A stretch of 34,094 nt of DNA. Origin: CAZYVD01 sp964651045 (lineage in GTDB: Bacteria > Zhuqueibacterota > QNDG01 > DSAB01). A program made the translations under genes and the position numbers. The stretch spans positions 1-34,094 of the forward strand of contig CAZYVD010000024.1 of assembly GCA_964651045.1 (NCBI GenBank), given 5' to 3'. The notes beneath the pieces were generated by a model, which was not told the DNA's origin, made no database searches, and was given only the letters and a program-made list of their open reading frames with translations. Shown one piece after another: positions 1 through 8,500 of the stretch; the stretch's first letter is position 1, and every line of letters starts with the position of its first letter.

Positions 1-44
1 AAGATACCCAGCTCTATCATTGGAATAAATTTCAACAGAATATA

Positions 45-58
45 TTGACAGTGTCCAA
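45..58. promoter_or_regulatory. Possible CRP/FNR-type operator upstream of the hydrogenase promoter
   Basis: The 14-mer TTGACAGTGTCCAA contains the perfect small dyad GACA-G-TGTC and resembles the FNR/CRP-family half-site layout TTGAY-N4-RTCAA, matching about 7 of 10 defined positions. It is centred roughly 64 bases before the inferred transcription start of the hyd operon, near the usual class I activator position. The match is weak and no regulator gene is in view, so this is only a candidate. Confidence 0.2.
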
Positions 59-80
59 TCAAGGGATTTGCCAAAAGGTC

Positions 81-109
81 TTGACCATGATAGATATTTT
101 ATTTATATT
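81..109 (+). promoter_or_regulatory. Sigma70-type promoter of the hydrogenase operon
   Basis: A -35 box TTGACC (81-86) and a -10 box TATATT (104-109) are separated by exactly 17 bases. Transcription would start near 116, leaving a leader of about 28 bases before the hydB start. It is one of the best consensus promoters in the window and lies directly before the five-gene hydrogenase operon. Confidence 0.65.
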
Positions 110-143
110 TAGAGTCTTTTGAATCATAGAGTGGAGATTGGTA

Positions 144-1169
144 ATGAGAGCGGTTAAGATGAAAAAGGAAAATCTTTATGATTTTCTTGATTCGATAAGA
201 ACTTTTGGAAAGTTGTGGGGGCCTGTAAAGAGTGGCAAACATCATGCTCTTAGTGAGATAGATGATTTTTCGAAGATAGATTTAAAGGCCCTTAGAACAA
301 AGATTCCCTTTAAAAAACTTCTTGTTCCACCTCGATTCGAAATGTTCGCCTTCAGAGAGGGGAAGATAGAGGATGATATAGAGGATTTTCCCAGACAGGT
401 TATTTTTGGAATTCATCCATGCGATATCCATGCATTGCTGATAATGGATCAATTTTTTGAGATTCACTATCCAGATCCATATTATATAAACAGAAGGAAA
501 AAGACTGCCATTATTGGACTTTCATGTATACCGGATGATAAGTGTTTCTGCAAGACTACAAATACAAATTATGCCGAACGAGGCTTTGATCTTGCACTTA
601 CAGATCTTGAAGATTTCTTTATAGTCTGGGTAGGGTCGAGTCTTGGCGACGATATGGTGAGAGAATGTCCTGAACTCATGGACGAAAATATCACAAGAAG
701 TGATCTGGAGAGATATATAAAATGGCGTGATTACAGAGAGAGCCAATTTAAGTTAGATATGGATTTTACAGGAATGCCAAGTACAATGGAGCTCTGCTGG
801 AATGATCCCTTATGGGAAGAGCTTGGAGAGAAGTGTCTGTCATGTGGCAGTTGTACTGTTATATGTCCGACCTGTCCATGTTTTAATGTACTTGACGAGA
901 TAGACCTGAAACTTCAAGAAGGAAGACGAGTTCGCAAGTGGGACTCGTGCATGTTTCAGGAATATTCCATGGTAGCAGGGGGGCACAATTTCCGTGAGTC
1001 GAGGGCCGAGCGCCTAAAGTTGAGATTTACTCACAAGCTGCAGGCATTTGTCGGGAAATTTGGTGAACCAGCATGTGTCGGATGCGGTCGCTGCATTGAT
1101 AACTGCCCTGTTGATATCGATATTCGAACAGTAGGAATGAGGCTGAAAGGTGAGGAGGTAAAGAGATGA
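144..1169 (+). CDS. hydB: NiFe hydrogenase (sulfhydrogenase-type, group 3b) beta subunit, 4Fe-4S protein
   Basis: Iron-sulfur electron-transfer subunit of a cytoplasmic heterotetrameric NiFe hydrogenase, passing electrons between the hydrogenase dimer and the flavin subunit. Two 4Fe-4S ferredoxin-type motifs lie in the C-terminal third: C231-C234-C237-C241 within CLSCGSCTVICP, and C311-C314-C317-C321 within CVGCGRCIDNCP. Extra cysteines follow the first motif (PTCPC). The N-terminal two thirds match the hydrogenase/sulfur reductase beta-subunit family rather than a plain ferredoxin. I chose ATG 144 (GGAG at 133-136, spacing 7) over TTG 138, giving 341 aa. The gene ends in a 4-base ATGA overlap with hydG. 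The order beta-gamma-delta-alpha is the classical archaeal/bacterial hydBGDA order. Confidence 0.9.
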   Translation: MRAVKMKKENLYDFLDSIRTFGKLWGPVKSGKHHALSEIDDFSKIDLKALRTKIPFKKLLVPPRFEMFAFREGKIEDDIEDFPRQVIFGIHPCDIHALLIMDQFFEIHYPDPYYINRRKKTAIIGLSCIPDDKCFCKTTNTNYAERGFDLALTDLEDFFIVWVGSSLGDDMVRECPELMDENITRSDLERYIKWRDYRESQFKLDMDFTGMPSTMELCWNDPLWEELGEKCLSCGSCTVICPTCPCFNVLDEIDLKLQEGRRVRKWDSCMFQEYSMVAGGHNFRESRAERLKLRFTHKLQAFVGKFGEPACVGCGRCIDNCPVDIDIRTVGMRLKGEEVKR

Positions 1170-2020
1170 GAGTCTATCCTGATGTTATGAATCCATACAA
1201 GGCAGAACCCATGAGGCTGATAAGGCGCTATCCACTAAATGAGGATGTTCATTTTTTTCAGGTTCGGGCAGTTGATATGGAAAAGGCGCTACATCTCGAC
1301 TATCTGCCAGGTCAATTTATGATGATTTCAATGATTGGATATGGAGAGGCGCCATTTTCTATTTCTTCAACTCCCTCCCGTCCAGGACTCCTCGAGTTTG
1401 GTATAAGAAGAGTTGGAACAATTACAAATGCAATATTTAAACTGAAAGAGAATGACATAATAGGAGTCAGGGGGCCTTATGGTAATGGTTTTCCGGTTAA
1501 TAGGATGGTTGGAAGCGATCTTGTAATAATCATGGGAGGACTTGGTGCAGTACCCCTGAGATCTCTTCTCCTCTATGCCCTGGATAACAGGGATCAATTT
1601 GGGAAGCTGTATCTGCTTCATGGTGCGAGAACACCATCCGATATGCTTTTTAAACAGGAGTTTTTCCATATGATGACTCGCGAGGATCTTAAATGCTTTC
1701 TCACTGTAGATCAGGACGACACTGGTGAGTGGCCTTATGATACAGGTTTAATAACACGTCTCATTCCAAGACTGACAGACATAGATCCACAGAAAACATT
1801 TGTGACAGTGTGTGGGCCTCCTGTGATGTATAAATATGTAGTGGATGAACTCTTGAAACTAAACATTCCAAAACACCAGATCTTAATGACCCTTGAGAGA
1901 AGAATGAAATGTGGTATTGGTAAATGCGGTCACTGCATCATCGGAGGATATATTTACACCTGTATTGAGGGTCCAGTTTTTACCTACTGGGACGTGGTCC
2001 ATATGCAGGGTCTCATTTAA
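1166..2020 (+). CDS. hydG: Hydrogenase gamma subunit, FAD/NAD(P)-binding oxidoreductase
   Basis: Flavoprotein subunit of the ferredoxin-NADP reductase superfamily; it exchanges electrons with NAD(P)H for the hydrogenase. The N-terminal FAD-binding barrel has the PFSISSTP-type flavin motif, and the nucleotide-binding domain has GGLGAVPLRSLL. The C-terminus carries the 2Fe-2S cysteines C249, C254, C257 and C266 in CGIGKCGHC...C, as in dihydroorotate dehydrogenase PyrK and HydG. At 284 aa it has the usual family length. The ATG overlaps the hydB stop by 4 bases, implying translational coupling. Not to be confused with the radical-SAM HydG of FeFe hydrogenase maturation. Confidence 0.9.
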   Translation: MRVYPDVMNPYKAEPMRLIRRYPLNEDVHFFQVRAVDMEKALHLDYLPGQFMMISMIGYGEAPFSISSTPSRPGLLEFGIRRVGTITNAIFKLKENDIIGVRGPYGNGFPVNRMVGSDLVIIMGGLGAVPLRSLLLYALDNRDQFGKLYLLHGARTPSDMLFKQEFFHMMTREDLKCFLTVDQDDTGEWPYDTGLITRLIPRLTDIDPQKTFVTVCGPPVMYKYVVDELLKLNIPKHQILMTLERRMKCGIGKCGHCIIGGYIYTCIEGPVFTYWDVVHMQGLI

Positions 2021-2035
2021 TCTAAGGAGAAAAAA

Positions 2036-2815
2036 TTGTACCATAGTAAAAAAAGAGTCGGAATATACGGTTTCACTGGATGCAACGGTGATCAGCTTGT
2101 AATAATTCATAGTGAAGATCTGCTGCTGGATTTTTTTGATTCTGCAGATATAAAATTTTTTTCCCTTGCAAAGAGTGACAATGATGATTCTGAACTCGAC
2201 ATTGCACTTATTGAAGGCTCAATATCGAGTCAGGAGCAGGCGGAACGTGTGAAGGAAATTAGAAGCAGAACAGGGTTTGTTGTTGCAATAGGAACGTGTG
2301 CTTGTTATGGGGGCATTCAGGCCATGGAACTTGGAACAAGAGGGTGGGACCAGAGGTTCAGGAAGGTATATGGCGATAACTATTTATCCAACCGAACACC
2401 AATTGAGTCAAAACCGATCGATGTGTTTGTCGATGTGGATTTCTACATACCTGGATGTCCTATAGATAGAGATCAGTTTTTTTACTGTTTTTCGCACTTT
2501 CTTCAGGGTGATAATCCCGTGTTTCCTGATTATCCTGTATGTTATGAATGCAAATTGAGAGAAAATGATTGTCTGCTTCTTGAGGGCCAACTTTGTCTGG
2601 GACCAATCACGGCAGCAGGATGCGGTGCAAGATGTCCTTCACATAACCTTGTGTGTCTTGGATGCTGGGGGCATGTTAAAGAGGCCAATGTGAGTGCAGA
2701 GTTCAATCTTCTAAAAGAGAAGAAGTTCTCAACAGATGAGATAAAACGCCGCTTTAGGATATATAACGGCAGCGGAATGATGAAACCGTTGAAGAAAATT
2801 TTAGGAGTTCTCTGA
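2036..2815 (+). CDS. hydD: NiFe hydrogenase small (delta) subunit, NADH:quinone oxidoreductase 20 kDa family
   Basis: Small subunit carrying the FeS relay between the NiFe centre and the beta/gamma subunits. The proximal-cluster cysteines are recognisable in GFTGCNGD (C16), GTCACYGG and IPGCPI. A cysteine-rich C-terminal segment (YECKLRENDC, CLGP, GCGARCP, CLGCWG) would hold further 4Fe-4S clusters, typical of group 3 small subunits. No twin-arginine signal is present, so the enzyme is cytoplasmic. It starts at TTG 2036 after a strong AAGGAGA (2024-2030); there is no competing ATG. The TGA stop shares one base with the next ATG (TGATG). 259 aa. Confidence 0.9.
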   Translation: MYHSKKRVGIYGFTGCNGDQLVIIHSEDLLLDFFDSADIKFFSLAKSDNDDSELDIALIEGSISSQEQAERVKEIRSRTGFVVAIGTCACYGGIQAMELGTRGWDQRFRKVYGDNYLSNRTPIESKPIDVFVDVDFYIPGCPIDRDQFFYCFSHFLQGDNPVFPDYPVCYECKLRENDCLLLEGQLCLGPITAAGCGARCPSHNLVCLGCWGHVKEANVSAEFNLLKEKKFSTDEIKRRFRIYNGSGMMKPLKKILGVL

Positions 2816-4104
2816 TGAATGAGATAATTGTCGAACCACTATCCAGAGTTGAGGGGGAGGGTGGAATCACAATAAAGATAGACAGAAAAAAGGTGAAGGA
2901 GATTAAGTTTGAGATATTTGAGGGCACCAGACTTATTGAGACACTTGTAGAGGGAAAGAGTGCTCAGGAGGATGTAAGCATAACCTGCAGGATATGTGCA
3001 ATATGCACAGTATCTCACAGAATGGCAGCGCTGCGTGGTCTGGAAAAGGCTCTTGGAATCGAGGTTCCGCCAAAGGTTGATCTGCTGAGGAGACTACTGC
3101 ACATGGGCGAACTGATTGAGAGCAACTCTCTTCATGTCTTTATTCTCGCTCTGCCCGACTTTTTGGGGTATCCTTCTGCAATTGCCATGGCAGAAAAATT
3201 TGGGGATGAGGTTTTAAAGGCATTATCATTGAAAAAGTTTGCAAATCAAATAATGAGCATTATAAGTGGCAGGATGATTCATGGTGAAAATCCCACTATC
3301 GGAGGATTTGGAAGATATCCAGATAGCCAGCAGCTTATTGACATAAAGAAAAAGGCACATCAGTTTATTGAATTTGCAGAATACGGCACTTCACTTGTTG
3401 GGAGGCTTGAGATTCCTTCATTTTTTGAAGAAGAAACACTGCTTATGTGCTGCGAGCCCGATGGGGATGAATATGGGCTTATGGGAGATCGTATAAAGAT
3501 TTCAAATGGAGAGGTCGTTGATTGTGAAGATTATAAAAAATTGACCAATGAACGCTTTTGTGATCATTCGGCAGCCAAACACTGTCTTTATAATGGTAAA
3601 CCATATACTGTCGGTGCAATTGCACGGATGAACAACATTGGTGAGAGGCTTAAGGGAGAAGCAGCAAGGCTTTTTACAGAGTACTGGAGTGATCGCTGGA
3701 GGAAGAATCCCCTATTTAACAATCTTGCCCAGACAATTGAAATTGTATGGGCACTCGAACAGATTCCAGTATTAATAGATAAGATTTTGAAGATCAAAAA
3801 GAATCCAGATATTGTTCCTCCTGCAAGGGAAGAGGGAGAAGGTGTTGGTGCTGTTGAAGCTCCCAGAGGTACACTGTACCATCACTATAAGATAAAAAAT
3901 GGGCTCATAGAAAAGGCCAATTTTGTCATTCCCACAGGCCAGAATCTTGAGGATATTGAGAAGTATATGCGCAGGGCTGTTACAGAGATGATCTCAAATG
4001 AACACGATGATGAACAGATACGCAAACAGTGTGAGATTATTGTAAGAGCATATGATCCATGTATAAGCTGTGCAACTCATTTGGTGAGGATTGAACATAT
4101 ATAA
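2815..4104 (+). CDS. hydA: NiFe hydrogenase large (alpha) subunit, group 3b type
   Basis: Catalytic subunit holding the NiFe(CN)2CO site. Both active-site motifs are intact: N-terminal RICAICTVSH (C61, C64, H68) and C-terminal DPCISCATH (C416, C419, H422). The N-terminus RVEGEGGI is typical of the family. Seven residues (LVRIEHI) remain after H422, the normal short tail removed by an endopeptidase after nickel insertion, which fits the protease gene that follows. The first motif has Ala where many NiFe enzymes have Gly (RxCGxC). The set predicts NAD(P)H-linked H2 turnover and possibly sulfur reduction; direction and cofactor preference cannot be read from the sequence. 429 aa. Confidence 0.93.
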   Translation: MNEIIVEPLSRVEGEGGITIKIDRKKVKEIKFEIFEGTRLIETLVEGKSAQEDVSITCRICAICTVSHRMAALRGLEKALGIEVPPKVDLLRRLLHMGELIESNSLHVFILALPDFLGYPSAIAMAEKFGDEVLKALSLKKFANQIMSIISGRMIHGENPTIGGFGRYPDSQQLIDIKKKAHQFIEFAEYGTSLVGRLEIPSFFEEETLLMCCEPDGDEYGLMGDRIKISNGEVVDCEDYKKLTNERFCDHSAAKHCLYNGKPYTVGAIARMNNIGERLKGEAARLFTEYWSDRWRKNPLFNNLAQTIEIVWALEQIPVLIDKILKIKKNPDIVPPAREEGEGVGAVEAPRGTLYHHYKIKNGLIEKANFVIPTGQNLEDIEKYMRRAVTEMISNEHDDEQIRKQCEIIVRAYDPCISCATHLVRIEHI

Positions 4105-4585
4105 GGAAATATTTGGCAAGATAAGGAAGAGTGACAGATCTGATTCTGTAGTCATCATTGGTCTGGGCAACACAGACAGGGCTGACGACGGAGTGGGAAT
4201 AGTCGTTTCTGCTGCCCTGAAAAAAGAGTTTCCGCAACAGGTTTTTGTGGAAACAGAGGGGAGTGTGGAGGCAATCGTGCTGGATCATCTGGATGAGAAG
4301 AGATTTGTGACGTTTTTGTTTGTTGATGCAGTGGATTTTGGTGCACCACCTGGATCGGTCAGGTTGTTTGGAAAGGATGATATTGATACAATAGTACTGC
4401 CAGTATCGACTCATAAGGTTCCAATATCACTGTTAATTGATATTATAAATAAACATAATAGAGAGGCCTTTCTGCTTGGTATTCAACCCGAGAGCATGAA
4501 ACTATTCGGAGAGATCACTCCTCGGGTGAGGAAAATAATAAGGGAATTGGAGAGCAGTCTGAAGGAGTTTTTAAGCTCGGGATGA
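4091..4585 (+). CDS. Hydrogenase maturation endopeptidase (HycI/HyaD family, M52)
   Basis: Protease that clips the C-terminal tail of the hydrogenase large subunit after nickel insertion. The N-terminal signature GLGNTDRADDGVG, an internal VDAVDFG and the STHKVPIS segment supply the Asp/Asp/His nickel-sensing residues in the order known for HycI. 164 aa is normal. The best start is TTG 4091, overlapping hydA by 14 bases; the purine-rich GGTGAGGA directly before it is closer than usual, so the exact start is uncertain. No hyp accessory genes are in the window, so they must lie elsewhere. Confidence 0.85.
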   Translation: MNIYKEIFGKIRKSDRSDSVVIIGLGNTDRADDGVGIVVSAALKKEFPQQVFVETEGSVEAIVLDHLDEKRFVTFLFVDAVDFGAPPGSVRLFGKDDIDTIVLPVSTHKVPISLLIDIINKHNREAFLLGIQPESMKLFGEITPRVRKIIRELESSLKEFLSSG

Positions 4586-4606
4586 TTCTTATTTTCCCCT
4601 ACTATC

Positions 4607-4626
4607 AGCAGTGAAAACTGTTTTTT
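4607..4626 (+). terminator. Intrinsic terminator of the hydrogenase operon
   Basis: AGCAGT pairs with ACTGTT around a GAAA tetraloop (six pairs including one G-T), and the T-tract follows at once. It lies 22 bases after the protease stop and before the uppS promoter, so it separates two transcription units. Confidence 0.6.
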
Positions 4627-4644
4627 CTAAAACCAACTAAGTTC

Positions 4645-4673
4645 TTGACTTTTACGGTATTTAATCGTACTTT
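4645..4673 (+). promoter_or_regulatory. Promoter of uppS
   Basis: TTGACT (4645-4650), a 17-base spacer and TACTTT (4668-4673). The start of transcription would be near 4680, only about 6 bases before the uppS ATG, so the message would be nearly leaderless. It sits immediately after the hydrogenase terminator. Confidence 0.5.
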
Positions 4674-4685
4674 TTTTATTAATAA

Positions 4686-5432
4686 ATGATTGGAAGAAGC
4701 GGTAAAATAATATCAAAAAACAAAGATTTGCCCCGACACATCGCAATCATAATGGATGGAAATGGAAGATGGGCTAAAAAGAGAGGCCTTCCCAGAATCG
4801 AGGGGCACAGAAATGGTATAAAGTCTGTTCGTGAAATAGTAGAGGCGTGCGGAGAGCTGGGTATAAAGATATTGACTCTGTATACCTTTTCGACCGAGAA
4901 CTGGAGGCGGCCGCGAAGAGAGGTAAGCGGTTTGATGAGACTTCTTGTCAGAACAACAAACAATGAGATTAATGATCTTGTAGAAAAGAATGTAAAATTA
5001 ATAGTATCTGGAGATTTGAGCAGTTTCCCTAAATATGCCAGAAATACTGTTCTAAAAGCAGTTGATAAAACTAAGGATAACACAGGGTTAATACTAAATC
5101 TTGCTCTCGGTTATGGTGGAAGAGAGGAACTGATTAGGGCTGTTAGAAAAATTGCAAATGAAGTAAGAGAGGGAAAACTGGATCCTGAGAGAATAGATCA
5201 ACACAAGATTCAGGAAAATCTATATACTGCCGGACTTCCTGATCCTGATCTCCTCATAAGGACGAGCGGAGAGTTCAGGGTCTCAAATTTTCTTCTCTGG
5301 CAAATAGCGTATACTGAATTTTACATAACAACTGTTCTGTGGCCCGATTTCAGGAAAAAGCACCTCTACAGGGCAATAGAGGACTATCTCGGCAGAGAGA
5401 GGAGATTCGGGAAGACCAGCGAACAGCTTTAG
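4686..5432 (+). CDS. uppS: Undecaprenyl diphosphate synthase (cis-isoprenyl transferase)
   Basis: Condenses isopentenyl diphosphate units onto farnesyl diphosphate to make the C55 carrier lipid for peptidoglycan and polysaccharide assembly; cytoplasmic, membrane-associated. Signature HIAIIMDGNGRWA with catalytic D24, the TLYTFSTENWRRP segment, and the C-terminal RTSGEFRVSNFLLWQIAYTEFY box that binds IPP. 248 aa is standard. The ATG has no Shine-Dalgarno sequence, only an AT-rich stretch, consistent with the very short leader predicted from the promoter. In many bacteria uppS is followed by cdsA-dxr-rseP; here dxr-rseP lies about 12 kb downstream and uppS stands alone. Confidence 0.95.
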   Translation: MIGRSGKIISKNKDLPRHIAIIMDGNGRWAKKRGLPRIEGHRNGIKSVREIVEACGELGIKILTLYTFSTENWRRPRREVSGLMRLLVRTTNNEINDLVEKNVKLIVSGDLSSFPKYARNTVLKAVDKTKDNTGLILNLALGYGGREELIRAVRKIANEVREGKLDPERIDQHKIQENLYTAGLPDPDLLIRTSGEFRVSNFLLWQIAYTEFYITTVLWPDFRKKHLYRAIEDYLGRERRFGKTSEQL

Positions 5433-5513
5433 CCGATTTTGTGGAACTATTGGTACGTGAGCAGCGTCTATTACTTAGTATAGATTGTGAGCATTATCAT
5501 TAATACCTGAGAA

Positions 5514-5538
5514 GAGGGGTAGTTATCCCCTCATTTTT
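5514..5538 (+). terminator. Terminator-like hairpin between uppS and the tamB-like gene
   Basis: GAGGGG (5514-5519) and CCCCTC (5527-5532) form a six-pair GC-rich stem with a 7-base loop, followed by ATTTTTAA. It fits an intrinsic terminator for uppS. It ends only about 20 bases before the tamB-like ATG, which leaves no room for a promoter after it, so it may instead be a leaky or regulated terminator in the leader of the next gene. I found no convincing promoter in 5433-5513. Confidence 0.6.
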
Positions 5539-5558
5539 AATCTTATGCAGGGTGTATT

Positions 5559-8500
5559 ATGCGGAATAGAAAATGGGTTCTGGTCATTTGTATTGTAGGG
5601 TCGATAATAAGCATTGGTTCCTACTATGGATGGCGTCTGGCAAGGGCCAATGAGAAGATTAGAGAGGCTCTTCTTAACCAGATACGTCCATATCTTGCAA
5701 AGGAGTCAGACATCGGTAATATTGATTTCGATCTCAACACACTGCATTTGAGAGAAGTAAAACTCGCCTCAAAGGAAAAATCCTTTTATCTTAAAATTAA
5801 AGACATACATCTGCGATACAGCCTATGGGAATTGATAAGATTTGGCTTTGTGCCAAACAGGATTACAAGGGAGATAATTCTTGACAGGCCCGAACTGGTT
5901 ATTAGAAATCTAAAGGAGCCCAGGACAAATGGAGAAGGCAATGAATGGGTCGATTTGCGAGGTATACTTGAAAATCTCGATGTTTTGAACAAGGTTGCCG
6001 TAATAGATGGTTCGATTCAGATAGAAGATGATTCAGGCACAAGACTGGAGCTGGCTTCGGGCCTCAACGGACTCCTCGATTCTGAGCCTGCCGATTCTGC
6101 GGTTATAAGACTCGTAGGCAGGCTTTTTCATTCCAGAGGTTTTAATTTGAAAATGAGGGGAGCCGTAAGCCTGTTGAATATAGAGCCGGTATGGATTCAA
6201 GTTATTCTGGAAGATTCAGATATACCAGATAGATTGCCGCTAATTTTGCCGGACAGCATTCGACTTTCATCAGGGAAAATGGTTGGTGAGATGAATTTTT
6301 TCAGAGACAGAAGGTCGACCGGAGTAATACATTTTAGGAATGCAACACTGATAAATGAAAAAAATGGGCTCTATTTCAAGGGTGTTAACATAGAGGCAAG
6401 ACTCGATGGAAAGAATATCACTGTGGATGGAGGAGTAAATGATTTCTGCGGCTCTGATCTAAAAATAAGCGGAAAGATAACAAATGTATTTAATCCTTTC
6501 TTTGATATTTTGGTAAGTTCTGATGACTTTAATACAGCATCGTTTCTCAGGGAGTATGCAAATATAGATTTAAAATATATAAAATCTTATAACGGAGAGT
6601 TAAAGGTTAAACTTCAGGGCAGTGTAGGGAGTCCTCTTGTTAAAGGGAGTATCTATTTACCAATTGTCACTGCAGGCAATATCCGGATGGGTGAATTCAG
6701 AGGCAGTGTTTATGGAAAGAATAATCAGATATCATTTAATGGGAGTGGTGACCTCTACTCAAACCTGAGGATGGAGGTGAAGGGTTCGGTTGCCTATGGA
6801 GCAAGTTCAATAGCGGTAGATATCAATGGTGATGTGAAGCCACTGCTTCCGGAATGGGTAGGCAAGAGAATCGAGAGATGCAGTGCAGAGATGAATATAA
6901 ATTTCTCTGGCATGAGGGGGAAGATGGGTGGCAGGGCGGAATGTATGATTTCTGCAGTCGATTTGGAACTCGATACTCTGCTGATTAAACAAGAGATGGA
7001 ATACAAGAATGATGTACTCAAGTTAAATATATCTTCAAATAGTGATTTTAACCTTAATGCAAGGATAAATGGTCCATTTGAGAAAAATCCTGAATGGAAC
7101 GCCTCGGTTGCGGGTTTAAACCTTTTTATGGCTCCATTCATAAACAGAAATGTGAAGTGGATAGCAGATGATCTGACTGTTGATGCCAATCTTACTGGTA
7201 AGAGCAATCTTATAAAAATAGATGCTCGGATAAAACATATAGATACCAGGGATGATATTGTTAAGATTGTGGCAGCTGCAAAGAGGGTACAGAAAGATTT
7301 AAGAAAAATTTCAATCAATGGATCCTATTATTGTACAGACGGTAGAGTAATTCCATTGCTTGCAACAGGATGGGTCTCAAGCAGTGGATTAAAGATAGAT
7401 ATTGGAACTGCTGGCGAGTTTGCATCTATGAAAGGTTCTCTTCCCTTTAATCGTGATGGTTCACTTAGTGCCAATGTTGAATTTGAGGAAATTTCACTCG
7501 GATCACTAAGCAGAATGTTCCCTGTGTTGAGAAGTTTCAATGGATCGATCAAGGGAGGCATAAGGGCTTCTGGTACAATCGAGAATCCAGAGGTTAATTT
7601 AAAACTTACGTTAAGAGACGGGGTTTTTAATGATATTGGAGGTTTTACTGGTGGTGTTGATTATTTGTGGAAGGACCACAAATTTCGCATGTGCAGCCTC
7701 TCTATCATAAAGGACAGTACTCTTCTGTTGAGCGGTGGAGCACAGCAGTTAAGGGGGGATTCTCTTGTGGGTGGATTCTGGGCAAAAGATTTAGACCTTC
7801 AGGAAATATACAGAATGTTTGGCCGAAAAGAGAGCCGCATTCAGGGAAGGGGAAACATAGAGATACGCATATCGGGCAGGTCAGACAGACCCATTGCAAA
7901 GGGGACCCTTGAGGTACGCGATGGCAGGGTGAATTTTGTAGATTTCAAGGAATTAGAGGTTGTTGTTGTAGATACAATATTGGATTCAAGACTGTTTTAT
8001 GACGGCAGGATTTCTATTGAAAAGGGGAAAATAGAGCGTGAAGACGGCACAAAGATAATGTTCTGGGGAAAGGGAGTACATGGAAAGGAAAGCCATGCCG
8101 ATATTTCGATCTATACTGAAGGCGATTTCCTTCAGTTTTTACCGCATTTGAGCCCTGTGATTAAAAAGGCAAGTTGTAATGGCGAGGCTTTTTTAAGTAT
8201 CTCTGGGAAGTATGGCTCGTGGGCACTGGCAGAAGGCAGAATAGATATTAAGGACGGAAAGATTGAGCTCAATAGTTTTATAGATAAAATAAAAAAGGTA
8301 AGATGTTTTGTAAAGATCGATAAGGGGGAAAAGTTTGTTAATATTGAATATATGAAGGGAAAGATAGACGGAGAGGAGATCTTTATAACAAATAGCAGCA
8401 GCGATGAGTTCGGTGGGGAATATCCTGATTTTGAATTGAACAATCTCGGTGTTAATCTCGGTGTGCTTCAGTTAAGGAGTAGTGGTAAGGGGCTTCACTG

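Noticed and set aside
2036..4104. Methanogen-type F420-reducing hydrogenase as the identity of the hyd cluster
   Set aside because: The operon has the NAD(P)-binding gamma subunit and beta-gamma-delta-alpha order of sulfhydrogenases, and lacks an F420-binding FrhB-type subunit.
6794..7318. Long open frames on the minus strand (for example within tamB, ftsK, rseP and wzc)
   Set aside because: They lie opposite strongly coding + strand genes, lack ribosome sites and recognisable domains, and are mirror effects of codon use.
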